DNA from: Ignavibacteria bacterium
Lineage (GTDB): Bacteria; Bacteroidota; Ignavibacteria; Kapaibacteriales; Kapaibacteriaceae
Length of the DNA stretch: 64,000 nucleotides
Assembly (NCBI GenBank): GCA_016191145.1
Contig: JACPPD010000009.1
Location: 62,001 to 126,000 of the forward strand
Direction: 5' to 3'
Both the position numbers and the translations under genes were made by a program. The notes beneath the pieces were generated by a model, which was not told where the DNA came from, ran no database searches, and saw only the letters and a program-made list of their open reading frames with translations. Shown in pieces: positions 21,271 through 30,588 of this stretch (position 1 is its first letter; every line of letters begins with the position of its first letter).

Positions 21271-21869
21271 CCCTCAACGAAATCATATCGCATTGCAACG
21301 AGTCGATTGGAGATTGTGATTATATCATATTTACCGACGACCAGCTCCGGTTGATGACTGCGAAACAGGCTCAGGTACTGAAGGCTACCTTTGGCGACAG
21401 GTATCTGATGCAATTACCTAAGAATGAAATCAAGTTTTTTGAATGGTTGAAAATTGCTGATGAGCCTGTATGGAACGATCTATGGAAGGAATCCACCGAT
21501 CCGCCTTACACAGTAAGCCTGGCGTTTCTCCAGGATTTATGCGGAGCAAATTTTGGCGGTGCGTTTCTCATTTGTGAGCTTCGAAATACAGATAATTATT
21601 ACTTCGCCCCCTCCATGTTCATCGATAAAGAATCTTCCGATTTTATGGCTGCTGTAAAGGATCGGTTTGTTAGCAGACAAAAGCTTTCTCCGGCACAGGC
21701 TCTGGCGCTCGAAGCAAGCATTGCACCCATTGATATTTGGCATTTTGCTTACAAGTACGGATTCCATATCGGAGCTGCAAAGAATGCAGTTCGCGAACTG
21801 GTTGAAGACAGAATATTACTTCATGTGACAGATGCCGACCACCTGACGCAATATTTCGACGTGCATTAG
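21267..21869 (+). CDS. Conserved-looking protein of unknown function
   Basis: I do not recognise this 200-aa soluble protein. It starts with GTG overlapping the YfhO-like gene's stop, and ends 2 nt before lysC, so the three genes are probably cotranscribed. The C-terminal about 60 residues (SPAQALALEASIAPIDIWHF ... AAKNAVRELVEDRILLHVT) could form a small winged-helix-like unit, but this is only an impression. There is no signal peptide, membrane segment or cysteine motif. Confidence 0.7.
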   Translation: MTLNEIISHCNESIGDCDYIIFTDDQLRLMTAKQAQVLKATFGDRYLMQLPKNEIKFFEWLKIADEPVWNDLWKESTDPPYTVSLAFLQDLCGANFGGAFLICELRNTDNYYFAPSMFIDKESSDFMAAVKDRFVSRQKLSPAQALALEASIAPIDIWHFAYKYGFHIGAAKNAVRELVEDRILLHVTDADHLTQYFDVH

Positions 21870-21871
21870 CC

Positions 21872-23188
21872 ATGATAGTAATGAAATTTGGCGGCACATC
21901 GGTTGCCGATTCAGCGGCGCTGACGTCCGTATTAACAATCGTTACAAAAACTATAGACCGATCTACGAAATTGCTCGTTGTTGTGTCGGCAGCCAGCGGA
22001 ACAACAAACCAATTGCTGGAACTGGCACGTATGGCCGTCACCGATGGCGATGAGGCTATCAGCTTGTGCAAGGCAATCATTATGCGTCACATACGCATCT
22101 GCAATGAGCTGATTCCTGCTCCCGACGCTGCCTGCCTCGATGTATCGGAGATCGGTAACGAGTTAACGCGCTATGTCGAAGGAATTCATTTCCTCAATGA
22201 GTGTACAAATCAATCTCTGGATAAAATTGCCTCGTTCGGTGAGCGGTTCACAAGCTGCATTCTTGTCCACGCACTTCGGTCAGTAAACGTGCGTTGCAGG
22301 CTGTTCGATGCAACATCTGTGATGCGAACAGACGACCAGTACCACAAAGCCAATGTTGATTTCAACGAAACACGTAGACTCTGCACTCGCGCTCTGATTC
22401 CTGAATTCGATGCACACGATGTTGTAGTAACCCAAGGCTACATAGGTGCAACACCGGACGGATTCGTTACAACACTTGGTCGTGGTGGGTCTGACTATTC
22501 CGCAGCTATTCTTGGTTCTGCTGTAGGCGCCGAGCTGATTCAAATCTGGACAGACGTCAGCGGAGTTTTTAGTGCCGATCCGCGGTTGGTAGCAACTGCG
22601 CGTCCGATACCATCGCTATCGTTTAGCGAAGTTCGCGAACTGGCCTTGTATGGGGCAAGGGTGCTTCATCCCGACACAATAAAGCCGGCTATCGACGCCG
22701 GAATTGCTGTTGCTGTGCTCAACACCTTCAGACCTGATGATGAAGGTACGATGATAACCCATGTGGACGTGACGCACTCAAGACTTCATGCTGTTTCGAT
22801 AGTTCGTGATTGCACATTCATCAGCGGACAGACTGCAGAGCTTAAGAACGTGCTAGGCCACGCCAATATCAAATCAAAGATTCTCCTCGAATCACATTCA
22901 ATCGAAAGATCTTCGGCAGTTTTAATATCACAGACGGAAGAATCGAGGACTGAGATCGATGTGAGTTTAGTTGGAACAGGACTCGAAGCAAAGAGTGCAT
23001 CGATAATTATTGCAACAGGTCCCGGTGCAACCGAGGCGTCGGTGTTGTCTGCAATAGCCACTGCCTGCACTGAACACGAAATACATGAGCTTTGCAATGG
23101 TATGAGCCGTCTATCAGTGTTTATCGTATGCAGGTCTGAATCGGGCGCCGATATTCTGAACAAAATCCACGGGATAGTGGTCAACTAA
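21872..23188 (+). CDS. lysC: Aspartate kinase
   Basis: Aspartokinase phosphorylates L-aspartate at the head of lysine, threonine and methionine synthesis. It is 438 aa and monofunctional. The kinase domain begins IVMKFGGTSVADS, with SFGERFTS and the nucleotide-binding TLGRGGSDYSAAILG, then ARVLHPDTIKPA. The C-terminal about 140 residues form the ACT regulatory part, usually the feedback site. No homoserine dehydrogenase domain is attached. It converges with plsY. Confidence 0.92.
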   Translation: MIVMKFGGTSVADSAALTSVLTIVTKTIDRSTKLLVVVSAASGTTNQLLELARMAVTDGDEAISLCKAIIMRHIRICNELIPAPDAACLDVSEIGNELTRYVEGIHFLNECTNQSLDKIASFGERFTSCILVHALRSVNVRCRLFDATSVMRTDDQYHKANVDFNETRRLCTRALIPEFDAHDVVVTQGYIGATPDGFVTTLGRGGSDYSAAILGSAVGAELIQIWTDVSGVFSADPRLVATARPIPSLSFSEVRELALYGARVLHPDTIKPAIDAGIAVAVLNTFRPDDEGTMITHVDVTHSRLHAVSIVRDCTFISGQTAELKNVLGHANIKSKILLESHSIERSSAVLISQTEESRTEIDVSLVGTGLEAKSASIIIATGPGATEASVLSAIATACTEHEIHELCNGMSRLSVFIVCRSESGADILNKIHGIVVN

Positions 23189-23200
23189 CATATCGACAAC

Positions 23201-23216
23201 TGTAAATATATTTACA
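23201..23216. promoter_or_regulatory. Perfect 16-bp AT-rich palindrome between convergent genes
   Basis: TGTAAATATATTTACA is a perfect palindrome between the lysC and plsY stops, overlapping the plsY stop codon. It looks like a dimer-binding operator, but its position at two converging 3' ends makes a weak bidirectional terminator or chance more likely. Confidence 0.35.
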
Positions 23217-23850
23217 TCTCATCGCTTCGAGCTTCAGCGGCAATTAGTTCACGAAGAGGCTGCAGAAGACGGAAGAATATTGGAATCAAGACGGCAAATG
23301 CAAACAACCGAGCTTGTATGGCTTCGTAGCAGACCACCAGCATCGTTTCGAGAACAACACGCTCCGGAAAACTGAAAACCAACAATGCAGTTGCAATAAC
23401 TGCAGTCATAGAGCCCACATGTTCGTTACGTCGGATAACATAGTAACCCACCACGAACATTAAACCCCACGTAACAACGAATAGCGGATTTATTACCAAT
23501 CCAACACCTAATGCAGTTGCAAGCCCCCTTCCACCCTTAAACCGAAGGAAGACGTTGTAGTTGTGTCCGAGAATTGCGCCGGTTGCCGCCCATGCTTTGG
23601 CTGCGAACCAATCGTGGTGTATTGCTGTTGCGGCAACAATGGCTGCAACACCTTTGAGAGCATCGATTACACCTGTAAGGATTCCCAGCCAAACATTATT
23701 GGAAACCTCTGCAAGATTTCGAGCGCCAACATTACCGGTTCCCTCGGTGCGAATATCCTTGCCTGATGTGAGCCGACGCACAATGTATGCTGTTGGAAGT
23801 GTACCAATCAGATAACCGATAAGTCCAATTAAGATCAATCCTGGATTCAT
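23212..23850 (-). CDS. plsY: Acyl-phosphate:glycerol-3-phosphate acyltransferase
   Basis: PlsY is an inner-membrane enzyme that transfers an acyl group from acyl phosphate to glycerol-3-phosphate, the first step of phospholipid synthesis. It is 212 aa with five or so hydrophobic segments. The family motifs are GYLIGTLPTAYIVRR, EGTGNVGARNLAEV and the glycine-rich FKGGRGLATALG. It overlaps the permease gene upstream by 4 nt (ATGA). Confidence 0.95.
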   Translation of the reverse strand: MNPGLILIGLIGYLIGTLPTAYIVRRLTSGKDIRTEGTGNVGARNLAEVSNNVWLGILTGVIDALKGVAAIVAATAIHHDWFAAKAWAATGAILGHNYNVFLRFKGGRGLATALGVGLVINPLFVVTWGLMFVVGYYVIRRNEHVGSMTAVIATALLVFSFPERVVLETMLVVCYEAIQARLFAFAVLIPIFFRLLQPLRELIAAEARSDEM

Positions 23851-24707
23851 GTTCTGGCCTTTAGCAACATCATTTGGATGAATGATAGTCCAAGTAGAAT
23901 TGCAAATATCACGTATGCCAGAGCCGAAGCATAACCCATCATATCGGTTTGCTCAAATGCGTTGTGATACACCAGATAGACAAGTGTTGTGGTTGCTCCC
24001 AACGGTCCGCCCTTCGTCATAACATAAACTTCAATAAATATTTGGAAGCTCTTAATTGAATTAATCACTACAACGAATGTCAATGTCGGCCGAAGTAATG
24101 GCAGTGTAATTTTCCAGAACTGCTGCCACTTGGATGCTCCTGCAAGTGCAGCACTTTCGTAAAGATCCTTAGGTATTGCTTCCATACCCGCCATAAACAG
24201 CACCATATAATACCCGGTGCTTATCCAAATGTCCATGGCCATAATCGCAGGCAATGCAGTGGCTTCGGTTAACAGCCAGCCATTTTCAGGAAACGGCAGT
24301 CCCGTCATTGAACAAAGTGCATTTACATAACCGTCGCGAGCATATAGATTTGTAAAAATCAATGCAATCACAACCAGTGACGTTACACTTGGAAGAAAGT
24401 AGGATGCACGCATTGCAGCGCCAAGTTTCACACTACGGTGTTGCAATGCCGCTGCAAGCAGCACTGCAAACGTTGTTGTAATCGGTACTGTTCCAAGGGT
24501 GAATATGAGTGTGTTTGAAAGCGCCTTCCAGAACAGTGCGTCCGAAACAACATTGGAATAGTTCGAAAAACCAATCCACGTCATCTCGTTGGTTAGAGTC
24601 TGATATTTGGTCAGACTCATAAAGAATGCGTATACCAACGGGTATATCCAAAAAACACAAAGCGTAATCAGCCACGGGGCAACGAGTACTGCCGTGAAAC
24701 GCTTCAC
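23847..24707 (-). CDS. ABC sugar-type transporter permease (MalF/UgpA-like)
   Basis: This 286-aa inner-membrane permease of the binding-protein-dependent family has six hydrophobic segments. The cytoplasmic EAA loop is visible as ESAALAGASKWQQFWKITLP, the contact for the ATPase. No partner permease, solute-binding protein or ATPase is nearby; the gene overlaps maf and plsY by 4 nt on either side. By sequence type the substrate would be a sugar or glycerol-3-phosphate-like compound, and the link to plsY makes the latter attractive, but this is speculation. Confidence 0.85.
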   Translation of the reverse strand: MKRFTAVLVAPWLITLCVFWIYPLVYAFFMSLTKYQTLTNEMTWIGFSNYSNVVSDALFWKALSNTLIFTLGTVPITTTFAVLLAAALQHRSVKLGAAMRASYFLPSVTSLVVIALIFTNLYARDGYVNALCSMTGLPFPENGWLLTEATALPAIMAMDIWISTGYYMVLFMAGMEAIPKDLYESAALAGASKWQQFWKITLPLLRPTLTFVVVINSIKSFQIFIEVYVMTKGGPLGATTTLVYLVYHNAFEQTDMMGYASALAYVIFAILLGLSFIQMMLLKART

Positions 24708-25318
24708 AGTAATTCCTGCCTTACAAAATCCCGAAGCGTTGTGTAGAGAAGTTCAACGGGAAGGCCGACGATTGTGTAGTAGCAGCCTTCGACGTGGGAA
24801 ACAAATACTGCTCCAAAGTCATCCTGAATTCCGTAAGCGCCTGCCTTATCCATTGGCGAACCGGAATCGACATAGGCATCGATCTCTTCCTGCGACAACG
24901 AACGAAAGGTAACACGCGTCGAGCGTGACGCGGTGACTTCGCGCTCCCGCGTTGTTGTAAGCGCAATGCCTGTAAAAACGGTATGCGTGTTACCCGAGAG
25001 TATCGAAAGAATGCGCTTGGCATCCTGCCGGTCGGTTGGTTTGTTAAGAATCTGACCATCAAGGACAACGGTGGTATCGGAGCCAAGGACGATGCATTCC
25101 CCTGTGGCCATTTCCAAACCTCGACGCGCCTTTAACAGAGCGATATGCTCAACATATTTATCATAGAGATCGGAATGAGGAACGCTGTCTTCATCGATAT
25201 CAGGATTTACAATCGTAAAATCAAATCCGATATGACGCAGAAGGCTTTGCCTCCGCGGCGACTGCGAGGCTAGGACGAGGGGAAAAGGCAGCCTCAATAA
25301 ATCATTCAATCGCACCAT
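24704..25318 (-). CDS. maf: Maf-like nucleotide pyrophosphatase
   Basis: Maf proteins hydrolyse non-canonical nucleoside triphosphates to monophosphates (house-cleaning). It is 204 aa, normal length. The N-terminal LVLASQSPRRQSLLRHIGF, the central GSDTTVVLDGQILNKPTDRQ and the MDKAGAYGIQDDFGAVFV segment are all conserved. It is the first gene of the maf-permease-plsY run, each pair joined by an ATGA overlap. Confidence 0.95.
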   Translation of the reverse strand: MVRLNDLLRLPFPLVLASQSPRRQSLLRHIGFDFTIVNPDIDEDSVPHSDLYDKYVEHIALLKARRGLEMATGECIVLGSDTTVVLDGQILNKPTDRQDAKRILSILSGNTHTVFTGIALTTTREREVTASRSTRVTFRSLSQEEIDAYVDSGSPMDKAGAYGIQDDFGAVFVSHVEGCYYTIVGLPVELLYTTLRDFVRQELL

Positions 25319-25386
25319 GATCGGATCAACTTTCGAACAAATACTTTGCCGTCTCTATTGTTTCGCGCCAGGGTCATGTTATCAAA

Positions 25387-25923
25387 TTACTGGTTAAGCG
25401 CCTTCTCCACATCGGCAATAAACGCCTCACTCGTGGGTTCTATATCGCGTTTATAGCGCGCAAGCACCTTCCCAGATTTGTCGATTAAAAATTTTTCAAA
25501 ATTCCATTTAATCTCACCGGATAGCGAGCTGTTGCCCCCGCCAGATGTAAGCCACTCATACAGTGGATGCTTAGAATTGCCTTTCACAGTGATTTTCGAA
25601 AACATGGGAAATGTAATATTGTAATTTTTATTACAGAACTCCTTGATCTCTGCATCTGTGCCTGGCTCTTGTGCGCCGAAGTCATTAGAAGGGAAAGCTA
25701 GTATTACCAGCCCCCTGTCCTTGTATTTGCTATACAACCTTTCGAGCATGCTGTATTGATAGGTGAATCCGCAGTAGGAAGCAACGTTTACAACAACGAC
25801 AACCTTCCCCTTATACTCAGAAAGAGACTGTTCATCGCCGTCGATAGTTTTCATCGTCAGATCGAACAAGGTTGTTTGAGACGTGAGCATCATAGCCGTA
25901 AAAAGAAGATGTAGCATAATCAC
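25387..25923 (-). CDS. Glutathione peroxidase family protein (Cys type), probably exported
   Basis: This is a thioredoxin-fold peroxidase, 178 aa. The peroxidatic cysteine is in NVASYCGFTYQY; the usual second motif appears as LAFPSNDFGAQEPGT and the tryptophan as IKWNFEKFLID. The first about 16 residues are hydrophobic (MIMLHLLFTAMMLTSQ) and look like a signal peptide, so it may act in the periplasm. In bacteria such enzymes usually take electrons from thioredoxin. The start overlaps the upstream methyltransferase stop (ATGA). Confidence 0.88.
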   Translation of the reverse strand: MIMLHLLFTAMMLTSQTTLFDLTMKTIDGDEQSLSEYKGKVVVVVNVASYCGFTYQYSMLERLYSKYKDRGLVILAFPSNDFGAQEPGTDAEIKEFCNKNYNITFPMFSKITVKGNSKHPLYEWLTSGGGNSSLSGEIKWNFEKFLIDKSGKVLARYKRDIEPTSEAFIADVEKALNQ

Positions 25924-26513
25924 CGAACGATGGTGTTGGTGAGTTCATTTGAACGTGATGAAACAACAAAGACAATTGGAGGATTGCCGCGCTGATTGAC
26001 AAACGACACTTCGACAACCGTGTATTTTTCCTGCGTCCACAAAGACAACAACTCTCTTACTACTGCAAGCTCGCGTTCACCTTCGGAGTGTCGATAGCAA
26101 ACCACTGTAATTATTCCGTTCGGTGACAATAGAGTACGCGCATCATTCAATCCGCGCCGAGTAGTATCTACGTGCGTCGAAATTTCTTTGTCACCTCCCG
26201 GAAGGTAGCCGAGATTAAACGTAATGGCTTTCACCTTTTCTACATGCTCCGGATCAATGCACTCAGTCATTGATTCATGTCCGTGAAGAAACAGCCGCAC
26301 AGTAGCTGGGCATCCTGATGTTCTCGATCGGGTAACATCTATTGCTACAGACTGGACATCGAAACCATATACAACACCTTCGGCGCCAACAAGGTCTGCC
26401 ATCAATGCAGTATCCCAACCGTTACCAACAGTTGCATCTATGGCCACATCGCCTTCATGCAGAGTGGAACCAAGCATTGAGTGAACATAGCCAACTGCGT
26501 TTTCGTAATTCAT
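25920..26513 (-). CDS. mnmM: MnmM/YtqB-like class I methyltransferase
   Basis: This 197-aa SAM-dependent methyltransferase matches the YtqB/MnmM family, which in Bacillus subtilis methylates the wobble nm5(s2)U of tRNA to mnm5(s2)U. Motifs are AIDATVGNGWDTALMADLVG (SAM site), AITFNLGYLPGGDKEIST (the family signature) and QRGNPPIVFVV near the C-terminus. It lies 3 nt after an MnmC(o)-like oxidoreductase and overlaps the peroxidase. The name rests on motif recall; the older annotation is rRNA methylase. Confidence 0.82.
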   Translation of the reverse strand: MNYENAVGYVHSMLGSTLHEGDVAIDATVGNGWDTALMADLVGAEGVVYGFDVQSVAIDVTRSRTSGCPATVRLFLHGHESMTECIDPEHVEKVKAITFNLGYLPGGDKEISTHVDTTRRGLNDARTLLSPNGIITVVCYRHSEGERELAVVRELLSLWTQEKYTVVEVSFVNQRGNPPIVFVVSSRSNELTNTIVR

Positions 26514-26516
26514 TGA

Positions 26517-27536
26517 TTATTGATTCCACCATCTAACAATGTTGGTTTCGGCGTTAAGAGGAGTTCCATCAAGGATGTGGTCTGCAAGCTGCTGTGCAGC
26601 CCATGGTGCCCACAGTGCCCCTTTTGCACCAAAGCCATTCAAAATTGCATGTTTTTTATGAGTTGGATGAATACCCAGATATGGCCGCTTGGAACGCGCC
26701 GCAGGTCTTACAGCAGCTCTGTGCCCCGTAATTACAACCGGTCTGCCGAGAATAGTTTCAGCCATCGACACTAGCGAGGTGCGCGCGTGTTCAGTTGGCA
26801 CGTCGCTCAAATCATCCCAATCGTAAGTAGATCCGATTCTGATGCTCTGCTTTCCTACCACGCGTTCTTCGTCGCTTACGGGAACAATCCAAATACTTCT
26901 TGTAATGATTGTTGTAAGGGGCTGTCCATCAATAATTGCATCGAGAATTTCGCCCTTTACTGGTTGGAACGGAAGCCACCGCCACAGTTCATTACGGCTC
27001 GCTTCCCAGCCTTCGCACCAAATGGTGAAATCGACGTCTTCTTGAGGCACGTCAACTTCTACAACATGCTTTCGAACACACTCAATCACGCCAGCCGTGT
27101 TAACAATAGCACCACCATACTCCACGCCGCCATAGTCATAGCTGATTCCTTCCAACATGCCGGATGTCAGGGTCTCCCACATCACATTAAAGCCGGCAAA
27201 GTCATTTCCATACCATTGCCGTGTGGAGGCGTGATCCCAAAGCCTCACATCTTCCTCGGTTATGAAAACCCGACGAACTTTACACTGTGTGAGCAATGGT
27301 TGATTGACTTCACTCGACATCTCGTGGTATGCGCTGTATGCAAACGGCAAGAGAACATCAGCCAGCCATGTTGGTCTGGGACGCGTGCCATTGATTGGAT
27401 TTATCAGACCCGCAGCAATACGCGACGATGAATTCGGATTATAACGATCGGTAATAACTACGTCGATGCCTCTCTTAATCAGCTCCCACGCCATCCATGA
27501 ACCAGCCAGGCCAAAGCCGATAATCTGGATTTTCAT
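26517..27536 (-). CDS. FAD-dependent oxidoreductase, MnmC(o)/DadA-like
   Basis: This is a 339-aa flavoprotein of the DAO fold. The dinucleotide site is IIGFGLAGSWMAWELIKRG at the N-terminus. The C-terminal GHRAAVRPAARSKRPYLG and LNGFGAKGALWAPWAAQQLA resemble the MnmC oxidase domain and glycine-oxidase-type enzymes. Directly followed by the MnmM-like gene, it would fit the oxidase that converts cmnm5U to nm5U in tRNA before methylation. That role is inferred from context; another small amine or amino acid is possible. Confidence 0.78.
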   Translation of the reverse strand: MKIQIIGFGLAGSWMAWELIKRGIDVVITDRYNPNSSSRIAAGLINPINGTRPRPTWLADVLLPFAYSAYHEMSSEVNQPLLTQCKVRRVFITEEDVRLWDHASTRQWYGNDFAGFNVMWETLTSGMLEGISYDYGGVEYGGAIVNTAGVIECVRKHVVEVDVPQEDVDFTIWCEGWEASRNELWRWLPFQPVKGEILDAIIDGQPLTTIITRSIWIVPVSDEERVVGKQSIRIGSTYDWDDLSDVPTEHARTSLVSMAETILGRPVVITGHRAAVRPAARSKRPYLGIHPTHKKHAILNGFGAKGALWAPWAAQQLADHILDGTPLNAETNIVRWWNQ

Positions 27537-27584
27537 ACACAGATTGCAGAGTTAGGTAAATGTCTGGTGACACTCGAATTATAA

Positions 27585-28271
27585 TTACTGTTTGTTGAAT
27601 ACACTGTTAAAATTTCGAACAAGTATATCACAAAGCGCCTGCGTACCGATACCTCTCAGGTTGGCCACTCGTTCCGTTATTTCCTCGATACCTACACTTG
27701 AGTTAGAGCCGGTTTCCAAATGGATTCGATCGTCGGGACAAAACTTTACCACCTCAATCAGTGTCTGCGTCTCCTTCATTATTGTCGAATCGAATGAGAG
27801 GTGCATTCCTGCATCGAGGTATTGCCGTGCGAGTTCCTGCCCCTTAACAAAACCATGAAGAACCCACGTCTGAACAGCATCGACATCTTTTTGCACTTGA
27901 AACAATTCGTCGTACGCTTTCACGCACCGCACCACCATCGGCTTCGACACGCGTTCAGCCAAATCGGCGAGAGCGTTAAAGGCATCGAGTTGTAACAGCC
28001 AGGGGGCGTCGCAGGCGCGGTCGAGTCCGCACGCACCAATTCCCACCACAAGCTCGTCTGATGCGAGCTCTTCAACAATGTCGAATGCATCGCGCCAATC
28101 ATCGTCGACATCGGACGGGTGCAGACCTACGGTACAGAGGCCGTCTTCGACGAACTCTTCTGTATCCTTTGTAATTCTAATGCTTGCCAGCGAAATAACG
28201 TCCGGCCTATGCGTGTGTTTTGTTGAGTGAACGTCTACGTACTGCATCAATGGCAAAGATGCAACAAGCAT
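27585..28271 (-). CDS. TatD-family protein with degenerate metal site
   Basis: This 228-aa protein follows the short Bacteroidota TatD layout: YVDVHSTKHTH, LCTVGLHPSDV, VVGIGACGLDRA, VVRCVKAYDELF, TWVLHGFVKGQEL, HLSFDSTIM and IHLETGSNSS. The family's metal-binding glutamate in GEIGLD is alanine-cysteine here, and the aspartate of ETD is glycine. Hydrolase activity is therefore doubtful. The start could be the ATG at 28247, matching the usual family N-terminus; neither has a clear binding site. Confidence 0.75.
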   Translation of the reverse strand: MLVASLPLMQYVDVHSTKHTHRPDVISLASIRITKDTEEFVEDGLCTVGLHPSDVDDDWRDAFDIVEELASDELVVGIGACGLDRACDAPWLLQLDAFNALADLAERVSKPMVVRCVKAYDELFQVQKDVDAVQTWVLHGFVKGQELARQYLDAGMHLSFDSTIMKETQTLIEVVKFCPDDRIHLETGSNSSVGIEEITERVANLRGIGTQALCDILVRNFNSVFNKQ

Positions 28272-28304
28272 GGTGATAGGAAAAATTTTACTAAGCTAAT
28301 TCAA

Positions 28305-28338
28305 ACAAAAAGCTCCGATCATTTTCACAACCGGAGCC
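28305..28338 (-). terminator. Rho-independent terminator of groESL
   Basis: On the minus strand GCTCCG and CGGAGC form a stem around a 14-nt loop and are followed by a run of five T residues. It lies about 60 nt after the groEL stop. Confidence 0.7.
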
Positions 28339-28397
28339 TTTATTCATCTATCGGACTGCCTTCTGCCGACAGTCAGAGGCGGCTGATGCCTTCCGAA

Positions 28398-30035
<1,638 letters not shown>

Positions 30036-30062
30036 TTAAGTTAGTGTGAATATTTTGTTTTG

Positions 30063-30353
30063 TTACTTTTTAACAACAGCAAAGATGTCACCCTCACGCA
30101 TGATGAGGAGTTCATCGCCATCAACAGTAATCTCTGTACCGGCATACTTACCGTAGAGAACCTTATCACCAATCTTAACCGACAGCGGAGTAATCTTTCC
30201 GTCGTCATTAACTTTTCCATTACCGACAGCAATTACTTCACCCTGCATGGGTTTTTCCTTTGCTGTGTCGGGAATAATGATTCCACCTTTTGTTGTTTCT
30301 TCCGGTGTAGCCGGCTTGATGATCACGCGATCATGAAGCGGAGTGAGATTCAT
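30063..30353 (-). CDS. groES: Co-chaperonin GroES (10 kDa)
   Basis: GroES caps the GroEL chamber. It is 96 aa, with [19 protein letters not shown] at the N-terminus, the mobile loop [13 protein letters not shown] and [11 protein letters not shown]. It is the first gene of groESL. Upstream lie a promoter, a CIRCE operator and an extra palindrome, pointing to HrcA control. Confidence 0.99.
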   Translation of the reverse strand: MNLTPLHDRVIIKPATPEETTKGGIIIPDTAKEKPMQGEVIAVGNGKVNDDGKITPLSVKIGDKVLYGKYAGTEITVDGDELLIMREGDIFAVVKK

Positions 30354-30428
30354 ACATTTCCTCCAGATAAGTTCCAGGTTCTATTTTCATCAATTCAGCG
30401 GAGTAGTCGCTCTCGCTGAACCTAGATT

Positions 30429-30465
30429 CAGTTTCGGATTCACGGAACTCTGAATTCCGAAACTG
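30429..30465 (-). promoter_or_regulatory. Perfect 10-bp inverted repeat in the groES leader
   Basis: CAGTTTCGGA and TCCGAAACTG are perfect inverse copies separated by 17 bp, between CIRCE and the groES start. They overlap the CIRCE by 3 bp. In the mRNA they would form a hairpin; a second protein site or an RNA structure affecting stability are both possible. Confidence 0.5.
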
Positions 30466-30489
30466 GCACTCTCCACTTGAGAGTGCTAA
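30463..30489 (-). promoter_or_regulatory. CIRCE operator (HrcA binding site)
   Basis: On the minus strand TTAGCACTC, a 9-nt spacer, then GAGTGCCAG. This matches the CIRCE consensus TTAGCACTC-N9-GAGTGCTAA with two mismatches in the right arm. It lies just downstream of the groESL promoter, the usual place for HrcA repression. hrcA itself is not in the window. Confidence 0.92.
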
Positions 30490-30507
30490 GACATTTGATT
30501 GGGCGCA

Positions 30508-30536
30508 AAATTAGCCCCTTACCATCGTCGCGTCAA
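30508..30536 (-). promoter_or_regulatory. groESL promoter
   Basis: On the minus strand TTGACG (30531-30536) and TAATTT (30508-30513) are spaced 17 bp. The predicted start lies a few bases before CIRCE. This is a standard sigma-70 type promoter, unlike the -33/-7 form of Bacteroidia. The spacer contains one copy of the recurrent 10-mer GGTAAGGGGC. Confidence 0.75.
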
Positions 30537-30541
30537 GTGAA

Positions 30542-30566
30542 AAGATGGCAATAGAAGAGCCATCTT
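30542..30566 (-). terminator. Candidate terminator of mlaE
   Basis: AAGATGGC and GCCATCTT form an 8-bp stem around a 9-nt loop, followed by a short T run on the minus strand. It lies about 20 nt after the mlaE-like stop and just before the groESL promoter. Confidence 0.5.
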
Positions 30567-30588
30567 GTCCAGCGTCTGCCATTTTGTC

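Noticed and set aside
23201-23216. LexA-like operator
   Set aside because: The palindrome is symmetrical enough, but it sits between two converging stops with no promoter; kept only as a low-confidence palindrome.
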